DNA from: Ophiosphaerella korrae
Lineage: Eukaryota > Ascomycota > Dothideomycetes > Pleosporales > Phaeosphaeriaceae
Length of the DNA: 64,000 nt
Reading direction: 5' to 3'
NCBI GenBank assembly: GCA_028456385.1
Contig: JALNQF010000011.1
Location: 124,001-188,000 of the forward strand
Below are positions 45,439-57,635 of the stretch, in pieces. A program made the position numbers and the translations under genes. Below the pieces are notes generated by a model. That model saw only the letters and a program-made list of their open reading frames with translations. It was not told the DNA's origin and searched no databases. Every line of letters starts with the position of its first letter. Position 1 is the first letter of the stretch.

Positions 45439-45730
45439 TTATTCGAGGATATTTACCGGTTCCTGAAAACCGTTTCCTGTTTCCCGATTCCCCATTTGTG
45501 ATGGGGTGCCATGCACATTGATGGCGTGTTCCCAAAAATGATGCTCGGATTCGATTGCGACGTTACAAAGAGGGTGTGGACATGCTGACGGAGGCTCAGA
45601 GAAGGTAGTGAGATGCTCCTTCATATGTTTGTGCAGCGTAAAGGTGTCGTGATACTATTTGAAACGCTCGGTAAGGCTGCCTTCTCGTTTACGAGGCAGA
45701 ACAAACAATGTGCCGCAACGACGACAACGC
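45439..45730 (-). pseudogene. C2H2-type zinc-finger relic (FluG/DUF3435-type tail, tentative)
   Basis: Reading minus strand, HCLFCLVNEKAAL leads, after a frame change, to ERFK-stop-YHDTFTLHKHMKEHL, then ACPHPLC...FWEHAINVHGTP. This is the paired CxxC / CPHPxC-x-FWxHxxxxHG zinc-finger arrangement seen at the end of fungal FluG/DUF3435-type proteins. The stop is TAG at 45655-45657 where I expect Gln; CAG to TAG is a C-to-T change at CpA, the preferred RIP context. Upstream 45730-46275 holds only weak similarity. Confidence 0.45.
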
Positions 45731-46275
45731 TGCCTTGGCGGATCAACCCACTGAAACGATTCAGTCTGTCACTGAGATGGTCATCCCATAGACAATTCGA
45801 GTAGCACCGCACATCATGCTCGGAGCAATAGTACATCTTTGTAAGCATAGTCCATTTCTGGTCGATTGCTGTCCGAGATCAGTCTATATTCTATACGATG
45901 AATCAAGGCCGCGCCTTACGAGTTTAAGCTCTTCTTGCGGAAATTGCAACAACCATTAACAAGGACCTCGGCTCCCGGTACCTATAGCGAGTCTTTTCCA
46001 CTGGAGCAACGGCTTTAGTATATTCGCCAATATGACTGGACCTTTCGCAAGCTCCTGTCCACCTGATGGCGTCTTGTCCATCCGACTCAGGACGATTTGG
46101 ATACAGAATGCCAACTGCTTCGCAACGTGCTGTGTCGAATTTGAACAAAGCTTGTAGATATCGCGATGGTGATCGTGCTGCGCTGATCTCCGCCGTCTCT
46201 GAGACTGTACTCAAAGGATTCCAGACAAATTCTGATTATGTTATGGAAGCAGCTATAGGATAAGATCTGAATCAA

Positions 46276-46707
46276 TACTTCGTAGTATTGGAATGTCGCG
46301 CATGCTGTTCTTGTAGGGGAACTCTAATTTCACACTTTAAGGTGGATATGATGTCTTTTCTAGTTCTTGTAGACTCGCCATTCGTGTCATTTGTGGATCG
46401 TTGTACCATCTTGCGCTAGAGATGTCAGATAACGGCGCGGATAGACGGTCTGAAAAGGGCTAAACATGTCTTTAAATAATCCCAAAATCACAAATAAATA
46501 CGGCCTGTAAGCCTTTACTTCGAATAATATGCTACAAAGTAAATATACTATATAATTCCAAAATCATAGTTCTGCACCGTAAAACTGCGTTCTGAAGACG
46601 GTGTCTAAACAGACTAACCAAATTGGTCTCAGCGCACTATTCCATTTACGCCCGACCCCAAACTTTTGCCGTCCCGCCAGCACCTACAGCGCGAACAGGC
46701 TCTCATC
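46276..46707. other. Intergenic, promoter side of the Mba1-like gene
   Basis: AT-rich tract 46440-46570; no gene. Confidence 0.5.
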
Positions 46708-47885
46708 ATGCCGTCCAATGTCACTCTCCGCACAATTCGAATACCATGCCTCCAAAGACAATGCGTCTTCCAGCGCCGTGGCCAATATCAGCCTCTCCGC
46801 GCATTCTCCGCCACTGCTCGCCAATCCTTCACTTCAACATCACCACGCGAGAAAGCACCCACGATTCCGGATAGAGCACTGGTACAAGCGAAAGCAAGAC
46901 TTTTTGTAGAGGCTGCGCCCACAGTAAATCTGGAACGCGCACGAAAAGAGGCAGGGGACATGATGGCAGAGGACATTGGCCTGTTGCAAGACACCGTCAT
47001 CAGGGCAAGTCTTCGTGACCTACCAGGCATATTGACGCCCCGATTCTGGGGATATCACTGGCAGGTTACAAAGTCGAAATTCAAAGGTTTTTATTCGTAA
47101 GTTGATTCAATTTTCAGAGACATTGTGAACAAGAATTGCTGAATATTTGCACCAGGAGATCAGCCTACAAACGATGTTTTGTGAAACTTGGCCTCGCGAG
47201 ATTCCTACCCGTCAATGCGTTCGAGGGTAAGCAACTCAAAGGAGTCGCTAAGAGGCTATATGGGATCACATACAAAGCCTTTGCCCAGTAGGTCTTGGAG
47301 TCTTGTTCCCCCACCGTCTTTCAAGTCCACTGACTTGACCACAGGGGTGACACCGAGACCATCTCCCGCTTCTGTCTCCCGCCACTCGCACGCGACTTTG
47401 GAAATCGCATCGCTGCCCGCGGTCCTCTGAGCATGAAATGGTCTCTGGTCAAAGTGCATTCTGCACGTATAGTGTCCCACCGCGCAGCTTTGGTTGGCGA
47501 AGAACAGCCTGACAGCGCCTACCGACAAGTGGTCATCCGTCTCGAATCCACGCAAACAGTCACCATGTCAAAAGGCAAATCGGTGACCAAAGGGCTACTA
47601 CCGACTAGCTCGGACATTTCGAGCCGAAAACGGTTAAAATGGGTGCCTGGGGAGGCCAAGGAAGTAGTGGGAGATGACGCTGAGGAGAGCACACGTTTTG
47701 TCGATAATGGCGTGCCGAAAAGGGTGGTGGAGTATATGGTGCTGCAGAGGAGGGTGATCAATGGCCGGGAAGAAGAAGACTGGAAGGTTTGGGGGTTCAC
47801 CCAAGTGAGCACCCCCGAGCAACTTACAGAAGACGAGATCTACTGGCGAAAGACGGTCGAATCGCAACAGACAGCGACAGCTTGA
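46708..47885 (+). CDS. Mitochondrial Mba1/mL45-like (Tim44-domain) protein, 353 aa
   Basis: Likely inner-membrane-associated mitoribosome receptor or large-subunit protein that helps insert mitochondrial translation products. Exons 46708-47096, 47156-47287 and 47345-47885; introns of 59 and 57 nt, GT...AG, in phase. The N-terminus is Arg/Ser-rich without acids for some 40 residues, as in a mitochondrial presequence (RTIRIPCLQRQCVFQRRG). The Tim44-like domain follows: LTPRFWGYHWQVTK, YKRCFVKLGLARFLP, then DTETISRFCLPPLARDF and SMKWSLVKVHSARIVSHR, with the QVVIRLEST strand near the end. Upstream frame has no ATG, so 46708 is the first Met. Intact; Mba1 versus mL45 cannot be separated by eye. 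Confidence 0.75.
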
Positions 47886-48262
47886 GGCGAAGGCGATATT
47901 AGAGAAAGATGAATTTTATGTAACATCACAAGTGTATATGCATGCATGGAGGAGGCAAAGGACGTAGGAAGAAGATGACAATATGCCGTTTAGATAATTC
48001 TAGCGACTGGTGTTCTGCGAGACACAGGATCAGTGTATGATCTAGCACTTATCCATGCCAAAACTTCCAATGTTGCCTGTCCATGCCCACAACGCGCCGC
48101 CATGTATTTCCGTAGATAATAGCAATTATGCTACAGGTGGTGGCTATGCCCGGGGTTGATGGCAAAGACCAAGGTGGGCTCGGAGCAAGGTCGGCAGCGC
48201 AGACGATTGGAACACGTTGTTGGCATGGCCATCGAGGCTGGAAAGGGGGGGGGGGAGGGGGG
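47886..48262. other. Convergent intergenic region (Mba1-like / eIF1)
   Basis: The two genes converge across 377 bp. Includes a G-run at 48246-48262 just past the eIF1 stop. Confidence 0.5.
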
Positions 48263-48828
48263 CTAGAAACCATGGACCTGTGAACACGCGCGCGTTAGTA
48301 AAAACCTGCTCCTTATTTAACGATCGGTTATCTTACTTTGATGGTCTTTGAATCGAGGCCTAGCCCTTCCTTCTTGTCCGTGAGGAAGTCCTGGACGTCC
48401 TTGCGCTGGTCGCCCTGGAGCTGGACTACTTCGCCCATTTCGGCGTCAGTCACAATGGTCCCATTGCAGGCGAATTTCTTCTTGATCACTTTGAGGATCT
48501 TCTTCTGGTCGAATTTTTTGGGCAGTCCTTGGACTGTGGTTAGGGTTTTGCGGCCATTGCGCTCTGTGGGGTGGTCGTGTCAGCAGAGGTGCATATGTAT
48601 GTATGATTTTTTTAATTTTTAATTTATTTATTTTTAATTTTTTTTGCATGACGTGAAGTGGTTGACGTACGTTGGATACGAATGTGAATGTAGTCCTGCT
48701 GACTTTGCTTGACTTGGCCGGTATCTTCATCGGCTTCCGCGAACGGGTCGAAAGTTTTGAGACTGCTGGTGATCAGCAAGTGAGTCAAGGTGACTGTAGG
48801 GGGACAGAGCTTACTTCTCGATTGACAT
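48263..48828 (-). CDS. SUI1: Translation initiation factor eIF1 (SUI1)
   Basis: Scanning and start-codon-selection factor of the 43S complex. Four exons: 48828-48815, 48762-48671, 48563-48337 and 48277-48263; three GT...AG introns (52, 107 and 59 nt), all in phase, giving 115 residues. The product starts MSIENLKTFDPFAEADEDTG and has IHIRIQQRNGRKTLTTVQGL, KKFDQKKILKVIKKKFACNG and VQLQGDQRKDVQDFL, ending TIKVHGF. This is the full SUI1 fold with the usual size. The first exon codes for under five residues and the last for only VHGF plus stop, so gene finders often miss both. The long middle intron is T/A-rich. Confidence 0.95.
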
Positions 48829-49077
48829 ACGAGAGCCGTTCTTTCGTGGTGCAGGGTGTGGAAGTGTGAAAGTAAGCCAAATCAGGCGAGTGCCAAGTAT
48901 GGCGTATTGAGAGTGTACGGGAAGATTTGGTGGGGTGTGGGTTGGTTGCGTTGGACTGGACTGGGAGAGTGTTGTTCCTGAGGGCTAAGGGGGGGGGGAA
49001 AGAGGTGGGGGAATACGGTCAACCGCGCCCCGCTGAGTCTGTGCGCGGGCGATCTTGTGAAAGGAGCCCACCGGATT

Positions 49078-49173
49078 GAGCGTCACATTGAGCGTCAGTG
49101 TGAGCGTTAGATTGAGCGTTAGTGTGAGCGTTAGTGTGAGCGTCAGTGTGAGCGTCAGTGCGAGCGTCAGTGC
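49078..49173. repeat. 12-bp tandem repeat, eight units
   Basis: Units read GAGCGTCAGTGT with variants TTAG for TCAG and ATT or TGC for TGT; eight complete copies, then a decayed partial unit. Lies 250 bp upstream of the eIF1 start codon. Confidence 0.9.
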
Positions 49174-50179
49174 CAGTGTCACAAAGTCTCAATATGAAAT
49201 ATGCAATATGAGTATGCAGTGTATCTATTGATTCTACCAAGACGATGAGTTGGCGCGTACGGGCGCCTACATGCTAGACGTGCATCCGGGGAGTGACTAT
49301 CTGATATTACAATTACAAGAAGGTGATGGACCACCTGGTCGTTTCTGCCAACTGTGGGTACTACATGCCTACGAGGGTGGTACTGCAGGCGCGGCTTCAG
49401 TCCCAGAAGCCATGCCTCGCTGACCCGGCGGAGGTGGCAGAAGAAGGGAGGAGTAGCTCTGTAGCGCGCAGGTCAGTTAGCAAGGGGTATGACGTGTGCA
49501 TGAGGACTATATGCCTTACGACAATGAGTGACATGACTAGAAGACGGTTAGCGAAGCTAGCAAACCGGGTTCAGGGCCAGGGACGCACGGGACATGCCGA
49601 CCTGGAAGTAGGCTGGGGTGGAGGATGTGCGTCTCTGCTCGGCTGTCTCAGCAAGCCAGGACTGTATGGCAAAGACGACAGCAACCCTGTGTGGCCAATC
49701 AGTAGACGAGGTGGCACAAGTCAATAGAAGCGTACCAGCCGATCATTCTGTTGAGGACAGGTCATGTCAGTCAAGTTTCATCTGCGCATGGCCATTGGGG
49801 AAGGCGGTACTTGTTCCGAGTGAAGATCTAGGCAACGGGTCAGGCCTTTGTGCAACGCAACACAGAGCGGGACTTGGAGCGGGACTTACAGCGGCCATGG
49901 GCAGCGTGCTGGCCATTGTGCCTAAACAAAGGTTGAGCATGCGGTGGCAACGTGGGTAGCGACAATGGTGGGTTGGTTACCGGACATGTCGCCGTCCGAC
50001 TTGTCTTTTGCAGGTTCGGCATAGGGAACGACTGTGGGATGGCAGGTCAGCACGTGACGGGGCGTGTAACGTGGTGGATGGATGGATGCGGCATGCAAGC
50101 AGGCAAGCAAGCAGCTTCGGGAGCGGCCACGTACTGAGGTCGGGCCGGCGCATGTCCTTGCGTGCTGCCATGGCGGGAG

Positions 50180-50233
50180 GATTGGGGCGATTGGGATGAT
50201 TGGGGTGATTGGGGTGATTGGGACGATTGGAAT
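50180..50233. repeat. 9-bp tandem repeat, six units
   Basis: GATTGGGGT-type units with changes only in the last three bases; about 500 bp upstream of the MED12 start. Confidence 0.9.
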
Positions 50234-50728
50234 GGGTGTGTTGTCGGTGGTGGTGGTGGTGGATGGATGGATGATGCAGCGCGTGTCGTGCTGAGGCAAC
50301 GCAGCCGGGCATTTTGGGACGCCGTGACGGCCGGCTGGGGCAGCTCCGTGCATCGGGGAAACGGGCCCCCTGGCCCTGATCTGTCGTGTCCAATGCCCGA
50401 TCTGTCGCCCAAGAGAGCTGTCTAACCACTCCGAACCGTTCGACTCGTCGAATCGACGGCTGTCCCCGCCTGGCGCTGCATCCTCCTCCGCGTCCTCAGC
50501 TCCTCAACTCCTCAGCTCCTGTGTCACCACCACGGTTGTACTTATATTGCCTGGCCGTGCTCTGCCCTCCTGCTGCCTCCTCCACCGGCCGTCCTCCCGC
50601 CCTCGCCCTTGGCTGCCTCCCTCCCTCGCCCCCAGCCGCCTCCCTTCGCCGCCCGCTCGTGTGCGCCCGGCGATAGACGGACGGCCACCTCGCCCACCTG
50701 CGCCGCCGACAATGGTGCTCTCAGCGCC

Positions 50729-53700
50729 ATGACTCCTCGTCCTGCCCTGGCGACTCATGGCAGCAGTGCGCCCTGTCAAAACCAGGCGCGGCGGCCCTCG
50801 CAGCCGCCCAGCATGCTCCCTTCTCTCGCTTCTCTCGACTGCATTGATCCTGCCCTAGAAGACGACCGGCCCGCGGCGCCCAATGCCGCAACCGATGCAA
50901 GACCGCCGCCGCGGGGCAGGCCGCAGCAGTTCTTCAACACCATGCCCATCGCCGGCATCGAGCTGCCCCCGCTCACCTACCCCTACCAGCCCCCAGCCAA
51001 CCTGCCTTCGCTCAACCTGCCCGCTCCTCCGCGCCCCAGCTCGCTGCACCCGACCGATGCTCCCCAGCGCATCCTGCTGGGCGGCACCGGCGTCAAGGAC
51101 CCGCCCAGCCTCTCTGCCCCCGAGGTCGTCCCTGCCCCCGTGCTGTTCTCGGGAGGCACTGCTGCCGATGTCTTCCCGTGGACCGGCACCAATCCCGAGG
51201 ACGTCCTGTCCGAGACTCTGGTCAAAGGCGGCATCAGCAACAAGCCGCAGATGATGAACGAGACCAACACGGCCCGCCCGTCGCTGTGGTCCAATCTGAA
51301 GAACAAGGCCGGTCTTGCCACCCTCACCACCCTCCTCGCTGCCGTCATGGAGAAGCGGCAGCAAAGCGGCCGTCTCGAGACCCCCAACACCTTCAAGCCT
51401 CCCCCACGCTTGACCCTGCGCGACTCGACCCGAGAAACCTGGCTCCATGACCTGGCCAACCCCACAATCGGCCTTCGCCGCCTCAGTCGCACCATACCCC
51501 ACGGCCTCACCGGGAGGTTGCTGCTGGAGCAATGTCTCAACAAGAACATCCCCCATCTCCGAGCCCTGTGGTTTGCCAGATGTGTCGGCATCAACGAATT
51601 GCGTGCGCACATGCGCAAGGGACAGGCCGGCACCGTCACGTGGGTGCGAGCTTGGACTAGTTCCGTCGAGCAATTCCTCGACGGCGTCATTTCTACCATT
51701 GGAGAGGGCGATTGGAAGCCTCGTGTTACCTATGCGTAAGGCACACGACTCTTCTCACCCAACTGATTTACCCGTGCTGACTCAAATAGCCTCCAACTGG
51801 TCACCTACCTGTACAGGGAGCGCCTTGTTGACCATGATCATTTTCTCAATTGGATACAACATGGCCTGGAAATGTGCCCGCCAGAGCGCTTATTCTTTTG
51901 GCTTTTGCTGGTGTCCCTATTGCCTTACTCGATACACATCGCTTCCTGTCGACAGCGGGGCAGGCGCCTTGCGCAATCATTACTGGATCATCTTGCAAAG
52001 GTGCATATTCTTCATGTCATTGGCGGCTGCACAGAAGCTAACTAGGTTCGTAGCTCTACCAAATGGATGACCAACTTATCCCTTCGGCTGCACTTGAGTA
52101 TCTCGAAAACACCACATTGAAGCTATTCGCGAACCGACCAGAGTGCCTACTTCTGCCCATATCATGGCTCAAACACGGTCCCATTCTTAATGCTCTCGCG
52201 ACCAAGCGAAAAAATCCGCACATAAACCATGCTGTTCAAAAGTTACAAATGAGGGTTTCTCGGCTTTTACAATCCCCTCGAACTGCCACTCCTGCATCTC
52301 AGACCCCTGCTGCTCGACTTATACGCAAGCTTGACTCTGTGAACTACCATTCTCCAATCTGTATTGATGTTTTGGCCCATGATTGTATGGAGATTGTTTC
52401 GAATACTGTTCAGCTTATCTGTATCCTTCTTCAGTGGGCTTGCTCCTGCTATCGGACTGGATTACACCGGGTCTACTTGGCAATTCGACTACTCCGGAGG
52501 TGGAACCGCCTGGGTGCAGATATATACGAAGGTATCATGTCCTACCTCCAGAGCATGGCTTGGGCAGACTCTGGAGAGCTACATGTTGTCTTGAGGATCG
52601 TGGCTGAACTCGTACGTTCAAACCATTTCCATGCAGGCCGGTACTTGCAATGGCTCATTGCAACAGGGTCATTGCGATGTGACCCAAACCTCCCCTTAGT
52701 GAGCTCGAGATTAATCCTTCTCATCTGCAACCGCTAACTTGACTACAGCCGGCTTCGTGGCCAGTATTTCTCACCACTGGATTTCCCCTCACTGTTCTCC
52801 CAGATCAGGTGCGCAACCTGCGCTCTACTCTTTTGCGAGGAACTGCCTATTCTTCCGAGTTCGAGGAGGAAGCCCTGAATCTTGCTAAACGCAGTATCGC
52901 TCAAGCTGCGCCCGCCTTGTTTGGTCTCAGTTCGACACCCGCGACCACCACAACCGATTTCAAATCAGTAGAAATTCATCCAACAATCAAACTTGAGTTT
53001 GGCATCTGGTTGCGGGAGCAAGTTGTTCATCATGCAAGTATCATCGAGCAGTACGTTTATTTCCACTTGACTATACTTAAATTTTAACTAATTGTGTCAT
53101 AGCGTTTCTGCCAAAGACCCCTCTATCCTAGAAACTGCTGCAGTTTCGCAAATTTCATCTCATGAATACCATGTCGTCAGGTCATGCCTCGAGCAGTATC
53201 AAGACCTAGCCGTACTCGCAGATATTATTGGCATAACTTCTTCTTCGTTGAGCTCAGCTGTTCTTGCTTCGATTGCGGACACCCTCAATTACCATATCAA
53301 GGTCTTCAATGCCATTGGTGCTTTTGATCCTCTGTTTAGAAGAATCGAGATGCGATATGTTGGTATTAGAACTGTTCGATTCCCTGAGCGGGAACTAATG
53401 CTAAGTCTCCAAAATCTCGCACGAATAGCACAACCGGACGGCCAACTTTTACAACTGCTCTGTTACGACCTTGGTCGTATTGATCAAAAGAACTCAATTG
53501 CTGCTTGCTCGCCGGCTTCTGACAATATGGGAGAGGTGATGCAGCTCACAGGCACATGTTCCGATGATGAAATCGAACGGATCTTGTCAAGTGGCACCAA
53601 CATGGATCAGCAAATCATGGCTCGAGTACTGCGAAAGATGATTCGTAATCTCGAAGACCATATCGCCAAAGGTTACTCCCAACCTGACAATTATTCATCC

Positions 53701-55878
53701 TGGTTCTGGCGACTTCGCAACTTCGATGAACCAACCTTTGATATTGTACTTTGTGAATGGTTGGACGCATGCTTGGTGGATTGCCAAGTACATACCCTAA
53801 AGATTGCGATACCGCCTTTAGTTGCCTCGGGATGTATGGCTTTGTCCAATTTTCTAGAAAGTCTACGGAGTTGGATGACAAAAAACAAGCATGGGCAGCT
53901 TATGGAGCTTATGGAGCCTTCTACTGTCGCTTTGGACGGACTGCGCATGCTACTACCTTCAAAAGATCTAGTCAAGTCATGTTCACCACAAGATGCCTAC
54001 CGCTATCGACTAGAGCAGCACAAGCTTTGTTTCGAATCAGACACACGCATTCTCACTTGCCTAGGTGAAGTCGCTGAGCTTGTTTACTCCACTCCACCAT
54101 CACACTTTCAGCAGGAATTGTCAACACTACTGTCCAACGAACCGGTCCTGTCTATTGTAAAACAACACATTGGTTCAGATGCGGATTGCTTATCGGGGAT
54201 AAAAGCAAGCCAAACCGGTTGGATAGCAACAAGTGGATGTTTCAAGCTCTTTTTCAACCACCTGCTGGATCCTGATGGACGTCTACGTAAGTGGTTTTGG
54301 TGTCTCATGCTCTGGCTCAACTACGGCTAACAACAAAGCCCAGACCTAGCTCAAATGACCCCCAAGGAACAGGTCTTCACCGTTTTCAAAATTGCCGACG
54401 AGTTATCCATGCCAATTTGTCGAGCCGTCATTGAGCACATTTTCTCCTCTGAAACTATGCTGGGTGGGGTTGCAGCAGATGTACTGTCTGGCACCCTTCT
54501 AGATATAGTCAAAAGGGTAGTGGAAGAAGATCAGTCTCAAGGGTTGGAGCTTCTGACAACCTTGGATACAGCTCTTATGAACAAGGTACGTATGACTTCA
54601 AGACTCGGGGAAGAGCAGATCAGCTAATTATTTCAGATACGCTTTCATGCAGAGCGTGAGATCCTTGATATGTCTTCTTTCCTAGTCGATGCGCCCAATA
54701 TTAACCTAAGTGATGACAAGGCCACTGTGGCTATGATTGCAAATTATCTCACAGTCATTGACCTCACCTCGAGCAAAAACGCTCAAGAAATTGACCCGCC
54801 AACAATGATTGTAGCAATCACAGAGCGCCTGGGAGGCATTTCACACGCTTTCAGCAGTTTTGCGCCCTCGGATAACGTGTCCGATGAAGCGAATACGCCG
54901 TCAATCCTCAGCATATATGCATGGTAAGCTTACCACGCGATGGAACATTATCCGCTCTACTAATTAACATAATGTAGGCTCAATGCACTCCTTCGGCTCA
55001 CAGCAGCACATGGCTCGATGTTGATGCGTAGTACAACACACTCACATCAGATCGCTCTCATGGGTGCCGTAGGCGGCCTTCTCGCGCATCCAGCCTTGGA
55101 ACTATACCCTTTGATTACCGAACACATATTCGATGTTGCAATGCTCCTATCCGATTTCATGTCCGACGACACTCGCAACCAAATTGTTCACCTCGAAAGC
55201 TCAAAGACTGCAAACTGTCCACGTCGCCGCTTCGTTGTGGGGGTTGCCGCCCCGGTTGATAGTTGGGATTGGCTTGTTCTGACCACGCCAACCAATCCTC
55301 CATCGACTACCCAAACTGACTCGCAACCATCGACACCAATTGTGGTGCCAAACCAGGGGCCGCAAAGTCCGCAATTGCCATCTTTGGCCCAAGCCACACC
55401 TCAACAACGCTACCTCAATCAGCAGCAGCAGATGCAACAGCGTCAGCAAATGCAGCAAGTACAGCAAACACAGCAGAATCGTAAATCCCCTCAATATTCG
55501 CAGCACTCCATCCAGCCCAACAGACAGCCCCCAGGACCACTTCAACGCATGTCCTCATACCAAACCTCCCCCTCACCCCTCCAGCAGATGCAACATATGC
55601 AACAGCTCCAAGGCCTCGCACAACAACGGGCTACGCAACCGTCACCAGCACACTCACAACGCCCGGCTCCTACAGTGAGCCAGGGTGGTTCAGGTGGCCC
55701 TGTCGGTGGTGCTGCATTGGGTAAATTACAGACCACCTCGCACGTAAATCATCTAAGAGAACTGAAGCATTACCCTTTCGTACAATCTCCCTGGCAGATG
55801 CTTGCTGAGAGCTCAGGAAATCCAACCCTGAACGAGACTGCTATCAACCTTAGTTTATTTGGAGCAAGAAAGGTGTGA
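50729..55878 (+). CDS. SRB8: Mediator kinase-module subunit Med12 (Srb8)
   Basis: Scaffold of the Cdk8 kinase module that regulates RNA polymerase II Mediator in the nucleus. Eight exons: 50729-51735, 51790-52000, 52054-52698, 52749-53050, 53103-54286, 54344-54585, 54637-54923, 54978-55878. All seven introns are 48-58 nt, GT...AG and in phase; total 1592 residues, normal for fungal Med12. The conserved N-terminal Med12 block is clear: ETWLHDLANPTIGLRRLSR, IPHGLTGRLLLEQCLNKNI, RALWFARCVGINELRA. The C-terminus has a Gln-rich tract (about 55400-55640), then NPTLNETAINLSLFGARKV. Start at 50729 is the likely Met; an upstream in-frame ATG at 50609 would add 40 low-complexity residues. Exon 2/3 borders (52000-52054) are the least certain. 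Confidence 0.9.
55420..55640 (+). repeat. Gln-rich (CAG/CAA) coding tract of MED12
   Basis: Imperfect CAG/CAA runs encoding mixed Gln/Met/Val stretches such as QQQQMQQRQQMQQV; prone to length change between strains. Confidence 0.8.
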
Positions 55879-56279
55879 ATTGAGCATTAGGGAAGCCGAC
55901 TTTTTATTGTTTTTCCCACTCCTTATTTTTTATTTTTTATTTTTTTCCCCACCCTGTGTTATTTTTCCCACTCTTTGTTTGACTATTTTCTTTGCAACTT
56001 ACGGTCCCTAATGGACACAACTAGTGGCGTTGTAACAGATTATGATATGAAGTTTTGCATAGCAGCGGCGTTTGTATATAGCTTGCGCATCTTTATTTTA
56101 CTCCTGTTGGGATATGATTACCTTCATTGCATACATAGCATGGCGCTCAGGCGGTTTCAACCATTGGGGATGGTAGCATGGGACTGAATATTTGGTAGAT
56201 ATAGCTATGAAGCTAATCGCTTTTCCATACTAGACCTAAATGATCTCACTGACACACTATCGAGTGGAAAAGATATGTG
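55879..56279. other. Convergent intergenic region
   Basis: T-rich tracts at 55900-55970 follow the MED12 stop; no gene. Confidence 0.5.
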
Positions 56280-57452
56280 CTAATCGCTGGTGTACCAATC
56301 ATCGAACATTTTTTCCCAATCCTTGGCCAGCACATTCTTACATCCTTCATCCCCGCCGCTTTCATGCAAGACTAACATATCAAATGCTCCTTCATTCTCG
56401 TTTTCATCGTAATCGTCACCATCCCCCGACACCGGCTCATAGGCCTCGACGCCCCTCATCATGCCGATGCTGTCATCTACTAATGACAAAGACGGGTTCT
56501 GGGATTCCATGTTTTCGTCTTCATAGCCATAGTGTCGAACGATAGGTGGCGCACCATTAATCAAGTGGTATGACACCTTCGAACCCATTATAGACCGGTA
56601 CTCATGCGCCAGCATAGTTTCGTCAGGAATCTTGAAGCTATTTTGATCAAAGTCTTTGAGAAAGCCAGCATCCGGGTTAATCTCGACTGCCAGGGCACGA
56701 GCACGTTCCACATGGCTTTTGACAATTGCAATGGCAGCCACGGGAACATATTGGGTGCTATCAATGTCGAGAATGTGGTACGGGGTCGCAACGCCGGGCC
56801 CTCCGGCGCACAGGAATTGCTCCCACGGCGTCAAGCCCGAAATATAAGGCCCCGTATTCAGCGTGCTGGTGAAGCCGCCTATATTGCCTAACGGCGAGTG
56901 CACAAGGGATGCCCTGAACTCTTCGGGGGTGTTGTCGCGCTGCAGGCCCAGCATTACGGACTTGATCAGTTCGAGAGTCACTTGATATGCCATTGCAAAC
57001 CAACATGCTTTGACCAGTATCGGCATGGGTTGGGGGCTGGTGCTGTGCGCAGCGATTATGGATCTGTAGGGGAAGAACTCTGCGGCTTCTTGCCAGATGT
57101 CGAGGAGGTAGAACCAGAGGCTTTGCATGCTTGGGCGGTCGACGTGGAGGAAATCGGCAAAGTAGTCGAGGAGGTGGGCCGCGGACGACCAGTAGTCTTC
57201 GAGATAGCTCGACTCGCAGGCGCTGCAGGGCCAGGCCATGTCGGGGTTATGATGCGGAGGACACTTTGGGCGTGAGAGGAAGGGCTTGATCTTCTTGTAG
57301 ATGGCATTGAAGTCGAGTTCGTTGGCACCGCACATGTAAAGCTCGGTAATGGGTGTTTCGTACGTCCAGTTCTCGATGAGAATGACTGGCGGCGCCTCTT
57401 TGGTGGCGGCGCGAGGTGCGCTCCACATTGTGGTGGCTGAGGGTCGCTGCAT
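56280..57452 (-). CDS. Hypothetical protein, about 390 aa
   Basis: Single-exon frame from the ATG at 57452 (or 57428, MWSAPRAATK). Family not recognised. Visible: a Cys-containing segment RPKCPPHHNPDMAWPCSACE that could bind a metal, a largely helical middle rich in aromatic residues (SLWFYLLDIWQEAAEFFPY, KACWFAMAYQVTLELIKS), a Gly-rich turn FLCAGGPGVATPYHILDID, and a strongly acidic stretch (DGDDYDENENEG) before the C-terminus. No signal peptide or clear transmembrane helix. It resembles the C-terminal region of fungal C6 transcription factors in composition but has no zinc cluster. No stops or frameshifts; likely real and expressed. Lies 184 bp downstream of ATG29 in the same orientation. 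Confidence 0.6.
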   Translation of the reverse strand: MQRPSATTMWSAPRAATKEAPPVILIENWTYETPITELYMCGANELDFNAIYKKIKPFLSRPKCPPHHNPDMAWPCSACESSYLEDYWSSAAHLLDYFADFLHVDRPSMQSLWFYLLDIWQEAAEFFPYRSIIAAHSTSPQPMPILVKACWFAMAYQVTLELIKSVMLGLQRDNTPEEFRASLVHSPLGNIGGFTSTLNTGPYISGLTPWEQFLCAGGPGVATPYHILDIDSTQYVPVAAIAIVKSHVERARALAVEINPDAGFLKDFDQNSFKIPDETMLAHEYRSIMGSKVSYHLINGAPPIVRHYGYEDENMESQNPSLSLVDDSIGMMRGVEAYEPVSGDGDDYDENENEGAFDMLVLHESGGDEGCKNVLAKDWEKMFDDWYTSD

Positions 57453-57635
57453 TAGCGCAGTTGTAAGTCGATAGGTTTCGGTCAAACGAAGGATAAAGGG
57501 ATTGTTATTGCATAAGTAGAAACTTGTAGCTCGTAGCGTTTGACGCCAAGAGGTGGACACAGACAATAATTGCAATGTTAACCGTGACTAACTGCACTAT
57601 ATATCTTTTTCTAGATTCACGTTACGCTCTTTCAC

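Larger units (their letters stand above)
48829..50728. promoter_or_regulatory. 1.9-kb divergent region between eIF1 and MED12, with two minisatellites
   Basis: Holds both 5' regions. Contains the 12-bp and 9-bp tandem repeats listed separately, and a pyrimidine/CCTCC-rich tract (50470-50700) that is probably MED12 5' leader. Long open frames here are on GC-skewed low-complexity DNA and are not credible genes. Confidence 0.5.

Noticed and set aside
49323..49727. 134-codon forward frame between eIF1 and MED12
   Set aside because: No recognisable motif, and it overlaps another frame of similar quality in repetitive DNA.
50082..51699. Long reverse-strand and alternate frames over the MED12 5' region
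   Set aside because: They arise from GC-rich, Pro/Arg/Gly-biased low-complexity DNA antisense to a well-supported gene.
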